From: Halichondria panicea
Taxonomy: Eukaryota > Porifera > Demospongiae > Suberitida > Halichondriidae
Direction of reading: 5' to 3'
Assembly: GCF_963675165.1 (NCBI RefSeq)
Contig: NC_087379.1
Location: 4,093,442 to 4,157,441, forward strand
DNA length: 64,000 nt
In this document: one piece after another, positions 54,272 to 64,000 of the stretch
How positions within the stretch are numbered: the stretch's first letter is position 1
Layout of the letters: each line of letters opens with the position of its first letter
Program-made: the position numbers and the translations under genes
Notes under the pieces: generated by a model
What the model was told of the DNA's origin: nothing
Seen by the model: only the letters and a program-made list of their open reading frames with translations
Database searches by the model: none

Positions 54272-56891
54272 ATCTATCTGACACTAGTTTGCTAAGTCAC
54301 AAACACAGAGGCTTATACACAACACAATGGATATAATGTCCAGAGCTACATAAGGCTGCAAGCACAGGTGTACACGGAATGCTATTGGCTCCAATCAATG
54401 CCAAATTACTTCACAGCTTACGTATTCATTGTGACACCAGTTGCTAAATATAGGCCAGGGCACATGAGAACAGTTCGTGACTACACCTTAAAGGTAGATA
54501 ACTGAAGCTCACGTAACATTCATGTACACACAGCCCCCAAGCAAGAATCATAATAATTAGAGGCTAAGACTTACTGGTGTAATAGTAATATTCCCCAGTT
54601 TGGAATACTATTGCATCTGGTAGCATCCCCGAAGATGTTTCCAGCGGTATACTCAAAGTATCCACCATTCCAAAACAAGTGTTCACGCTGACAGGAATTT
54701 TAGCATTTGGGTTATCTATACTGCTGTCGCAGGCATCCACTTGAGCACGGGTCTGATGGGCGTGTGTGTGTGTGGGTGGGGCATTTGCATACATGTACGA
54801 CATGTGTACGTTACTGCATAAGACGAATCAAATTGTTGCGGATGAGTATAAATTGAAGGAAATACTAATTAGTATTTCCTTCATTTTATTCAGCAGCTTC
54901 ACGTACCAACTGTTTTCCATGTAAGCAATGCCAACAAAACTAGAAATTGCCATCAATTGCCTCATTCGTCAAATCCAAATTTACCCACTCTACGATATAT
55001 ATAGTCGCTATGGGTCACCACCTTGCCAACTGTCATGGTACATTGTAGGGAAGAGAAAGTCAGTAATTCAGATATAAATTCCTTGCTATGGTTTCATATA
55101 ATATTATGCCGTCTAACCCTCTAACTGTACTGCTAACCAAACACAAACATCGAATGGGGGAGGCCATGGTCCTCCACTACTAATTGAACTTCAGGACTCT
55201 ATCAAGGAAACACCAGTAGGTGAGCAGTTGGAGGCAAATGTATACCACAGAGCAAAATAAGAACAGTAGCAGTGTTTTGTAAATGAGACATAGTTAGCAA
55301 TAACAGTCAGACGGACGGCTAGAGTTATCAAATGTAACGTATATACAGCAGTAACTACACATGTCATGTAACACAAAAGCATGCGTGAGTACACTAGTCG
55401 GCAGGCTCAAAGGAAGGATGTCATGTCATGCACTGAAACTCAGATAGGTATTGTGAAAATACGAGTAACCTTTGGTAAGATCCCTACATGTATATCAATG
55501 GGTAAGAATCACAAGACATAAGGGCTCTCCCAATTCATGACTCAGTGACAGGGAAAAGCCGAACACAATGGCTCATTATTATTCTTACACATATTTGGAG
55601 CACGGAAGACACACCTGTGATAATGTAGTTACATAGATCATTGAGCTAAGGACACAATTAAATAAGCTGTTATCTAAGGGAACCGGATAAATGAGGAATT
55701 TACGCAGAAATTGATGGAGCAATGGTATACGTAACGCATGTAAAGTAGAGTTGTATTTAAAATTTTAAGAGAAAGAAGGAGAGTAAACTTGCTAGAGAGT
55801 AGAATGTAGCAAGATAAGTGTAATTGTTGGCTTCGTCAATGTGAGACTCCTTACAGCTAGTAAACCCTCAGCTATTGGGCAGGGCACACTTACGTGCATG
55901 CATCTTCATCCTTTCTTTGGTAAAGCTAACAGCCTAGCTAGTACTTCTTCTAGCTAGTATCAGTACGTAGCTTCTATTATTTTAGCTAGGTGTGGCCCAG
56001 TAAGCTCATATACGATAATAGTAAACAGTTTGAAGGTAACCAAAATTAATTATAGCCACACCTAATTCCGCATTCCTGAAACATGACATTCCAGAGTGTT
56101 GCATACATACATAATGCAGATTAGTTAGTACCTTCCACTAAAGGCACTCGGTAATTGAAAGCACGAAATGGGCTGCTCATAACTTAAGTTAGGATTGTGC
56201 CATTTCTAATGATGATAACACATACCTGTCGCACAATGTCTGAGATGAAATTTTCAGTGCATCGCAAAATGAGTTCATCTCCAAGATGCAGCTGAAGTGT
56301 TTGCCTGTACAAATGTAGGTACATGTATGAAGCAGTGAGCTAATTGCATGTAGAATCTCTGTACATGTAATACCGTAATACCTCAATTTAAGGCAACAGT
56401 GATTATAAATACGAAGCCCTCTAGCTCTAGAGGTTGAACATTTTTTGTTGAAGCCCTGGCGTCGCATAGGCCTATTTAGATTGTCAACACATACGTGTAG
56501 CTATCAACACATACGTGTAGCTACTTTTAGAGGTTAGAAAATTACCTATTAAAGCTTGAGGTGTCGCATATTTGGATAATTACGAAACCAAAATAACGCA
56601 AAGTTGTGTAGGAAAAACCACTGTGTCATTTAAAACGAGTGAACAAAAATTTCCAGCTACATAGATATATATAGCTAGGTACGTAGGTACGTGTAAAAAG
56701 TACAGAAAGTGACTTTTTTCAGTGAAATTCACATGTCTAGCCAACAGGACATAATTATTAGCTTACAATACCCATTAAAGGTTCACTCACCTAGTAGTGA
56801 CACTTGGGGACCAGTCAAAAATCACAGATCGGCCGCCATGACTTGAGTGAACAGCTACATGAACCAATATCAGAGTTGTCAGCAAATGCAT
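51534..56891 (-). CDS. Secreted, probably GPI-anchored cupredoxin-like protein, six exons
   Basis: Exons (minus): 56891-56791, 56304-56226, 54752-54575, 52672-52565, 52089-52030 and 51739-51534, all GT-AG and in phase; 243 codons plus TGA. A signal peptide starts MHLLTTLILVHVAVHS. The domain follows: FDWSPS, LHLGDELILRC, VRQTRAQVDACDSS, TGEYYYYTS, GGQCSAGLILELQIL. This matches the cupredoxin (phytocyanin/plastocyanin) strand order, with a disulphide pair likely between VDAC and GGQC. Where copper-binding relatives have His, Cys, His and Met/Gln, this protein has Asp/Ile, Thr, Gln and Leu, so the copper site looks lost. A Asp/Asn/Thr/Pro-rich stalk (residues about 156-205) and a C-terminal hydrophobic tail after GASRMGCC suggest a cell-surface GPI anchor. 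Family assignment is by pattern only. Two partial copies lie at 33985-35105 and 18981-19808. Confidence 0.72.
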
Positions 56892-57024
56892 ACGTGGTCT
56901 TTGGTACAAGGAATGCATGCTAGGCCTCTTGGAAACAACTGTCTAGTCTATAACTGTCTAGTATACAGCAGCTGTGTGCATCCATGCATAGATAATTATC
57001 TATGGTGTAAGATGTCTTTTATAC

Positions 57025-57885
57025 CATAGAAGAGGGATGGGAAACGGAGCACGTGCGCACAATCACTTCTGTGTAATGCCAAAAGTTGATCCGCGTTTCG
57101 GCTCTAGACACCCCGCCAACCCAGCGGGAAATGTTATTACTATCATTCACAGCTCCCCACTGGGACTCTTAGTCCTGTGCTGAGCATCCACGCCTACTGT
57201 GCATCATATAGAAGCGTTGTGTATCTCACCAAGAGCTTGAAAACTTTCAAAGGCAGTTTTTTGAGTGTTGTATTATCGTTTCGGCTCTATCTAGTGGCTT
57301 TGTGTACCTTCTACAAGGAGAGGCTGTGACTACAGCCCAAAATATTAATGATTCCCTCTTTCTTAAGTAGCTGGGCATTGTATGCAAGTAAAATCAAAGC
57401 CACTTGGCTTTAGGTTGGTAAGTAATGTTCATTTTTGTCTTAGTAAGCTGGTTTTTAAAAGCAGACTTTTTGGGTACCCATTTAGAAAGTTACATCAATG
57501 ATTGAATGTAGGTACATGTCTCTTTGTATTCATTGATAGTTGGTTCATCGTATCGGCACAGTAATTTATGACAGAACTTTGCTACATTTCCATAATTCTC
57601 TATCATGTCTGTGACTGTACTGGAATACTCAACGGTACAGACAGAGCTCCTCTCAAGAATTTGCTGTCCAAGCTGCTTTTTACTGCTTGGAGGGTCTCAC
57701 TAACTGTTGCTGCTACCTTGTTGTGACTGTTCCACTAGCCATTGCTAATACATGGAGCTCAGTAGCTAGTTTATAGCCTAGTACTAGCTAAAAGCATGGG
57801 TTGGAGGAAATAAAGAAGAAAACATTGACCGAAACGCGGATCGTCAATGCTATTTACGTAGTGATTCCCATCCCCAGGAACCGAA
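57025..57885. mobile_element. Inverted-repeat element, possible M7 relative
   Basis: The left end CATAGAAGAGGGATGGGAAA resembles family M7. Inverted pairs occur at 57090-57110 (GATCCGCGTTTCGG) and 57827-57842 (CCGAAACGCGGATC), with looser pairing outward (ATGGGAA...TTCCCAT). About 860 bp with no coding capacity. No target duplication seen. Confidence 0.55.
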
Positions 57886-59009
57886 GTTAAATCACAAATT
57901 TAACCACAACACACCCCGCGAATTCAAGCGCAGCTGCATGCAGCACAGCTGTAGTTGTTCGCCTAATCGTTATAAAAGCGAAAACTCGGCCTGGGCTAGG
58001 CCTCGATCCCAGGCCGCGGCTAGGCTAGAGCATGCAGTACAGTGCAGTGAAGGCAAACGTAACAGGGCCTGACAGGCTGCCATGGTATGATTGGGCACAA
58101 CAATACGCCAACATTACTATGTGTATACATGGAGGAGTAGTGGATGATGCTGAATGCTTCCTAGAGCTGCGGCACAGCTCTACTGTAGAACTACTATATG
58201 AGTACATTACTACCATGTACCAGCCTGGCCGGACTCCAGTGCAGTGATAGCAAGGTGCAGATACATGGACGAGGAAACAGACTCTCATTGTTACCAAAGT
58301 AAGTAATGATAGTTGAATGAATGAATGAATTATGATGTTTATCCAGCAAGGGAAAGGGTAGCACAATAGGCTGCTAGGTTGAAATATCCTATCTGGCCTT
58401 AGAGCCTAGACACAACATACAATGACAGTGTGTAAACTGGTGTCCTCATTCAGAGAAAGAGATAGGGGGACAGATAGACTCACTGTTTCCTTTCCTGTAG
58501 TTCCTCTTCCTCGAGGTCAGCCGAGCTCTTGCCTCTCAAGGGTGCTCCCCATATAACAAAAATAAAAACACAAATAAAAATACTGCAAACACCGCACCCA
58601 CACCGCGAGTGCTGATGCCTCGGTGGAGATGTCAAAGCCACATAACATATTATATCATGATGAATATTTTGCTGCATGCAAAGCCAGAATCCAGGAATCA
58701 CAGGGAATATAATCATCCACCGGCCACCATGATTGTTATTAAAAACGATCAATGCCAAACATCCAAGTCTAAAATGAATGGCTGCATCAGCAGAGCCTTG
58801 CAGCTCTTCTCACTCTTGCAGCTACCAATAGCTAGCGTTCTAGTGCAGAGCCAACTACTAAGTTGAGTAGCAACACTCCTAGCCAAATTTCAGGGACAAA
58901 ACATGGGGGGGGGGGGCGTTAGCCTGTCACCAAAGGAGGCAACTTTTGGGGGAATTCACAATAATTTAGCACATAACTCCGTTTTTCAGTGCAAAGACAA
59001 CAATTCATA
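57886..59009. other. Intergenic region
   Basis: Apart from one short open frame (58032-58247) I see no gene. A C-rich/G-rich run occurs at 58905-58917. Confidence 0.4.
58032..58247 (+). CDS. Hypothetical 71-residue open frame
   Basis: ATG to TGA without interruption. The composition is protein-like (RLPWYDWAQQYANITM, CIHGGVVDDAECFLELRH, LLYEYITTMYQPGR), with mixed charged and aromatic residues rather than a repeat. I recognise no domain. No splice-linked exon could be found. It could be a small gene, a fragment, or chance. Confidence 0.3.
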   Translation: MQYSAVKANVTGPDRLPWYDWAQQYANITMCIHGGVVDDAECFLELRHSSTVELLYEYITTMYQPGRTPVQ

Positions 59010-59430
59010 TACCGTATTTACTTGATTAAACACCCTCCTTGATTAAACACCTATCTCGTTTAAACGCCCATGATAAAAGCTGTCTTTGTCAATAAACGCC
59101 CCTCTTAAATAATCGCCCATGTATGGGGCATGGCACTGTGGGTGGAGCTGAATTAGCACGTGGAACCAGCTAAAACAAGGGCAGCATAGAGTAAATAGAT
59201 ACTATTTATGATGGCAGAGCTGGACACAGAGGGAGAAACACCACTCCTACGTAAAGCTGAAAGCTGTGGCAGCAGCCAAAAAGAGCATAATAACTGCTGA
59301 TGAGCAAGAGTTTGAAGTAGACAAAACAATAAACGTCCGTTTTGAATAAGCGCCCATCTCGTTTAAACGCCCCCTCTACAGATGCTGCTAGGAAATAAAC
59401 GCCCGGGCGTTTAATCAAGTAAATACGGTA
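59010..59430. mobile_element. 421-bp MITE-like element with internal repeats
   Basis: Ends TACCGTATTTACTTGATTAA and its complement. Near both ends are further short repeats around TCTCGTTTAAACGCCC (59056 and 59355) and AATAAACGCCC, so the element is palindromic at several levels. It is non-coding; the minus-strand frame inside it is accidental. Confidence 0.8.
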
Positions 59431-60333
59431 CCTTCTTCCATGTTTTTTCAAGATGTATGTGGCTTCACTAGCTCACTACGCATGCTCATAACAATAATGA
59501 TGTCATCATTAAGTTAGCCCCGCCCACTTATAGTAACCCAACTCAGGAGCAGCATGCAACCTTGAAATCCGGGATATCTGAGCTGAATAGCAGTTTCCTT
59601 TTGGGACAAGGGACAGGGAGTGCTAATTCTGGGACTGTCCCTGCCAATTCGGGACAGTTGGTACCTATGCACTCCGTGGACACGTTATGCTATGCACTCT
59701 TCTGAAAAGGCTGCAATGGCATCCAAGTAAGCAAAACTAGGAACTCGAGAACCAAGCAAATCCACGAATTAAAACAAGAAAACATGACTAGAAACTTTAC
59801 TTGCACTTCATTGATCCTTTAGCAGCTGTATAGCAGTCTACACAGACAAATACACATGCACACAAACACACTACCGTACACCTCGCTTGCGCATGCGCAC
59901 CGGCCGAGGCATAATGATAGGAGGTCAATAAGGTGTAAGGTGATATTGTAGGGATACTTTAAAATTAGTGAGAGAACTATATACTACATACAACAGAGCT
60001 ATAGGTAGAGAGTTCCACAAAAAGCAACTATTTACAAAAAAAATATCTATATAACAGTTAATTCTAGCATGCTTACAAAGTAAGGCGTATTTGTGTGAGG
60101 ATGGATGTTTGGGGTGTAAACATGTTTAACGGACAGACAGTTCAGGTTGTTAATGATCTTATAAATTTGACAGCATGAAAGGTATTCTCTACGCTTTTCA
60201 AGTGATAGCAAGTTAAGTTCTTGCATATACTTTCGCTGTATAACTTATCCCAGGTATAAGTTGCTTTGTTCCATTTGGCAGTTATCCATCTGGCTGCTCT
60301 CTTTTGGATTTAATAATGTGTTGCTTCTGGTGG
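59431..60333. other. Intergenic, possibly 3' region of a LINE
   Basis: No gene seen. The right part (after about 60100) may belong to the 3' end of the minus-strand LINE that starts at 61.5 kb and is split by the insertion at 60334-60750. Confidence 0.35.
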
Positions 60334-60750
60334 CAGGGGCGTAGCCAGGAGGAGTGCTAGGGGTGCTTGAGCACCCCCAACCAGCCTGAGTCAAGTATAC
60401 AAATCACAGACAAATGTATCTGATTATCCAGCTGAGCACCCCTTCTCTTCCAGATCTTGCTGCAGTTAGGCTGTTACCTATAGCTAGTATATTATAGCAA
60501 GGAAAACGATTCAGTCTCTAAACTGTGTGGCTTAAATCTATAAACTAGTTCTCTTTTGTGATCGTGGCCAGCTTCTCTATGCAAATAAACATTCAGCCAT
60601 GCCCAACTTAAGTTAATTATGACGTCATTAATAAGAGGTGTGGCTTCCGGCCAACCAAATTTCGGCGCTGCGTGGCTAAAAATTGGGCGCTTCGCGCCCT
60701 CTTTAATCTATGATAGCACCTCTTTCTCCAAAATCCTGGCTACGCCCCTG
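60334..60750. mobile_element. 417-bp MITE-like element with 5-bp target duplication
   Basis: Begins CAGGGGCGTAGCCAGGA and ends with its exact complement. GGTGG precedes and follows it (60329-60333 and 60751-60755). The interior contains a GTGCTTGAGCACCCC palindrome. It is inserted next to the 3' part of a LINE. Confidence 0.8.
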
Positions 60751-61520
60751 GGTGGGGTGACCAGACTGGAGCCACATACTCCAGGTTTGTGCGGATGAGT
60801 GTTGTAAATGTTCTTATTTTGGCTGCCCTTGACGCGTGGTGGAGATTACGTCGCAGGAGGTTGAGAACCTTCATTGTTTTTGACGAGACTTGGTGTTGCT
60901 CAGTCCATTTCAGTTTGCTGTCGATAAGTACCCACAAGTACTTGAACGATGGTACCCAGTCCAAGGGGGTGTTTTCAATACAGTATATGTAAAATTGAGA
61001 GGGGATTTTTGGACATTTCCTTACACTGAAGTGCAATAGCCATTTGTGGAACCAGGTGGACAGGTGTGATAGGTCTTGCTGTAGACATAAAGTATCACTA
61101 TAGAGGTTCTTACTTCTCGGTATATAATTATAGCACAATCATCGGCGAAGAGCTTGATGGTGGATGTGATTCCTTCTCCAATGCATGTGATGTATATCAA
61201 GAAGAATAGCGGGCTAAGGATAGATCCTTGAGGGACTCCAGATGTGACATTGCATGGTCCAGGGAGAGAAACTGCCATCTATGACTCTTTGCTCTCTTCC
61301 TACAAGGAAGGCTTTAGTCCACTTCAGTAGGTTTCCGCGGATTCCTAGGAGTCTCTGGTGTGGTACTGAATCAAACGCCTTGGAGAAGTCTAGAAATATA
61401 GCATGGGTCGTAGAATTTGTGTTGATAGCAGATGACCAGTCGTTGATGATCTGTAATAGTTGGATTTGATAGCTGTGCTTGGAGCGAACCGAATGCCAAA
61501 TTGAACATGCATGTATAATA
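60751..61520 (-). pseudogene. LINE reverse transcriptase fragment (CR1/Jockey-like), frameshifted
   Basis: RT motifs in order on the minus strand, spread over three frames: SKHSYQIQLLQIINDW, FLDFSKAFDSVPHQRLL, TSGVPQGSILSPLFFLIYI, IKLFADDCAI (catalytic FADD), then KYLWVLIDSKLKW and TLIRTNLEYVAPVWSPH. At least two frameshifts and a small deletion after HQRLL. The 5' part (endonuclease) is missing. The CR1/Jockey assignment is from motif style. Confidence 0.85.
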
Positions 61521-61719
61521 GGTAACGGTGTTTTTGGGATCCCATTTATTGTTTTGAGCATTCGAAAGCAGCACTGCCTTAAAAAAATATTGTTGTCCCC
61601 AAGAATCACTTGCCTCGCCTCCCAGTGCTAGGCAGCAAGAGCAATTAAGACGACCCTCTCCTTTCAGGATTGTATGGGGGACAAAATTCTCATGCCCGAC
61701 TATATATAAAGAAGAGCAT

Positions 61720-62840
61720 AAAATGAATAGTGCAAGGAAAAGGAAATGGTGGCTCACCATATTAGCGCCACCCGAGTCTCTCTCCTTAATCGACGATAAA
61801 TGGGACTCCTTCTCCTGCCCACCACACTGGAGGCTTCTCTACTCTAGCGATACCCTCTTAGAGGGTTGGGCTAACTACTTTGGGACCCCTCCTTGTCTGA
61901 CAACTTTTAAAGTGTGAATAGCAGGTTCCAGACCCCTCCCCCAGGGTGGAGATATCATACAATGACTCAACAGTGCAGCTTGGAGACGCCATGCCTGTCA
62001 CATCCCTACCCTTGTCCTTGTTACGGCAATTCTCCAAAATGTGCAGATAAAGAACCCTCAAACCACAGAGGAATCTCTCTCTTGTCCAATGTTGGAATGA
62101 GGAACTATACTGCTTCTCAAGAAGATATTGTCCCAAGTCTCCAGGGAGGTTTCAGACCAGGTAATCCTACGGCCTTCATATTTCAAGAAACGGTTCAATC
62201 TCTCCGGCAGGAAGGCCGTCAAGAAGGCAGTTTGGCATGAAGTAAAACTTCACCAAAAGGGTATTCACCCTAGAATGGGTATATCCACCCTAGAATCTGG
62301 CACATCATGAGCCTGCTTTCTTCTCAATAGCTGATCTTCCCAGTCTCCCAAGGAGTACACCAGGGCGCGATTCGAGTGCTTGGCGCTATCAAATAAACTC
62401 TGCCGTCATGGTATTTGGAGAACCCACCAGATCCCGTTCCACTCGGTCGTCAATCCCGTTCCTTCTCTGCACGTTTGTTCAGAATATCCATGGAGTATCG
62501 ACACCATGCGCTTAGTGTCTACTTCTGGCTCCCTCAGAATCTCCAGGCGCTGCTCTGCTGGTAGGAGTGGTTTCTTTGCCCTGAACTCAATGGGTGCGAG
62601 GTTCGGCTGTCTCCATTCCCACAAGCTGTACTCTACACTTTCCCTACCAATTATGCTCTACGGTTTGGTCCCTCAAAGAGTGATTTTAACATATTGGAGA
62701 GAACCTGTAGTCCGCACAATACAGGGTCTCGCTATCTCATCACTTCCTGCACCGCCCTTCGCTGCTATGGTCTTGCTGCTTAATGGACTGTTCTCTTCAT
62801 GGCCCTCCAACTTTAGAATCCGGCTTCTAGTGGCCTAGAG
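61720..62840 (+). pseudogene. Second LINE fragment, strongly decayed
   Basis: Pieces in several frames: LLEGWANYFGTP, NHRGISLLSNVG, LQGGFRPGNPTAFIFQETVQ and, further on, ALNSMGARFGCLHSHKLYST LSLPIMLYG. These are typical of the region before and after the RT palm of LINEs. The catalytic FADD/YADD part is missing (deleted around 62250-62380). It differs from the neighbouring minus-strand LINE. Confidence 0.65.
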
Positions 62841-63490
62841 CTGGACGCGTTCCAGTTCAGGTACTGTAACCGCTCGAATGTCTCCCTGGCAATGCGACAT
62901 GCAGATGAATCGCCATCACATTTCTTAGTAAGCCCTCTCGCAGCGCATAAATGCCCTCCCTTATGACTCAGACGCATTGCACGTACGCAAGAGTGATAAC
63001 AACCAGAGGGTAGGAAGTAAGAGTATGAGCTCAGAATCTATATCTAGAGAGGCCTAAAAAGTACAATGTTAGATACGGGACATTCCATGTGAACTCAACA
63101 CACAAAAATGAGCACCTCCTCCGATTTCAAGTATATACATACCTTAATTACCATAAGTTATATAACCACACCCAATTTTAGCCCTATATGTCGTATAGCT
63201 TCTTAGTTACGAGCCCTTGAAAATTCACCAAAATTTAAAAAATTTCGGTGACCCACCTACACTTCTTAGAGCATAACTTCTGCCGTGATCAGATAAAAAC
63301 AGTACCACCATACTCTCTATGATATGACCTTTCCGGTTACGTGCTTAAAGGGGGTGGGCACTCGTTAAAGGGTCAAAAGGTCATTATCGTAACCTTTAAT
63401 TAAGCATTACTCAAAAATGGCATCTTTTTTTCCTTTTTTTACCAAACTAGTCTAGGTACTATTGCCCGGCTTGTATAAGTTTTGGGATGG
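62841..63490. other. Non-coding stretch
   Basis: No gene or clear repeat seen. Confidence 0.35.
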
Positions 63491-63990
63491 GATCTTTATG
63501 AGATCAGAAGATATGGACTTTGCAATACAAGTTGGTGCAATTATTAACATGCCTGTTGGCCATTCCATACCAATCCTAAATGGGTGACTTGTCAGAATTC
63601 TCCGAAATTTCATACATAGATGGAGTACGGTGAGGTAATAACACACATAAGAATTTAGGGTTATTTATTGTATGGCTTCTGTGGTATGGTCACCTGAATA
63701 TTGCCGTTTTCCCTTCCTCTTAGTTGTACGTCAAAAGAGAAATAACTTATATGATCAGAGTGTTTCCAAGATGTTTCACTAATATCAACTTGTAGCTTAT
63801 GTAACAGGGTTTCGTATGGTATGTTGTGCGGCTTCTATCAATTTACTGATTATGGGATACATGTTAAATTTTGACAAGTCACCCCATTTAGGAAATGTTG
63901 AATTGGTATGGAATGGCCCACATGCAGGCATGTTAATAATTGCACCAACTTGTATTGCAAAGTCCATATCTTCTGATCCCATGGTATGTA
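63491..63990. mobile_element. Foldback element at the window edge
   Basis: ATCAGAAGATATGGACTTTG, AATACAAGTTGGTGCAATTA and TTGGCCATTCCATACCAAT on the left (about 63505-63590) occur inverted at about 63870-63980. Arms are about 105 bp with a loop near 280 bp. The element may continue past both visible edges. Confidence 0.75.
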
Positions 63991-64000
63991 TATACCAAGT

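Noticed and set aside
54297-54355. Alternative fourth exon of the cupredoxin-like gene (TTGCAG acceptor, in phase, LCSSGHYIHCVV then a stop)
   Set aside because: It fits splice and phase rules, but the exon at 52565-52672 is also in phase and completes the cupredoxin strand pattern, stalk and anchor, and has conserved paralogues. An alternative short isoform cannot be excluded.

Overview
This is nuclear DNA of an animal. The coding regions are split by short, mostly GT-AG introns, there are no prokaryotic signals, and two conserved metazoan genes are readable exon by exon. The dense, varied transposon load (Ginger-like DNA transposons, Ty3/Gypsy, a restriction-endonuclease-like non-LTR element, many inverted-repeat mini-elements) and the compact genes suggest an early-branching metazoan, most likely a demosponge. 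That placement is inference.

Layout. (1) 0.5-7.3 kb, + strand: a sorting nexin 9/18/33 orthologue (SH3, acidic linker, PX, BAR) in 15 visible exons. (2) 8.85-18.3 kb, + strand: RBPJ/CSL (Suppressor of Hairless), the DNA-binding factor of Notch signalling, in about 15 exons. Introns of both genes carry mini-elements, CA repeats and a 45-bp minisatellite. (3) 19-26 kb: no convincing intact gene; a decayed copy of the 3' part of a cupredoxin-like gene, several inverted-repeat elements, and a retrotransposon 3' fragment. (4) 26.3-33.2 kb: a broken Ty3/Gypsy gag-pol abutting a 5'-truncated, broken non-LTR element. (5) 33.8-36.7 kb and 51.3-54.3 kb: a near-identical 2.95-kb direct duplication. The second copy holds the last three exons of a six-exon minus-strand gene running from 56.9 to 51.5 kb. 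I reconstruct its product as a secreted, probably GPI-anchored, cupredoxin-like protein of 243 residues that has lost the usual copper ligands. The first copy has only the 3' half. (6) 39-42.2 kb: two foldback elements and a 5'-truncated non-LTR insertion with poly(A) and a 10-bp target duplication. (7) 42.7-46.4 kb (+) and 47.2-50.0 kb (-): two Ginger1-like DNA transposons. Each has recognisable ends, a perfect 4-bp target duplication, an intron-containing integrase-type transposase, and an attached Ulp1 protease plus PHD finger. (8) 57-64 kb: inverted-repeat elements and two decayed LINE reverse transcriptases.

The strongest system-level observations are the two Ginger1-like elements, which share intron positions, and a family of very short palindromic elements. 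Members of that family (48, 57 and 454 bp) begin TAGCCTCGATT and are flanked by perfect 9-bp target duplications. A second mini-element family has 7-bp duplications. The SNX and RBPJ genes are ordinary conserved genes. Exon boundaries come from reading splice sites and phase by eye; first exons and UTRs are not resolved.
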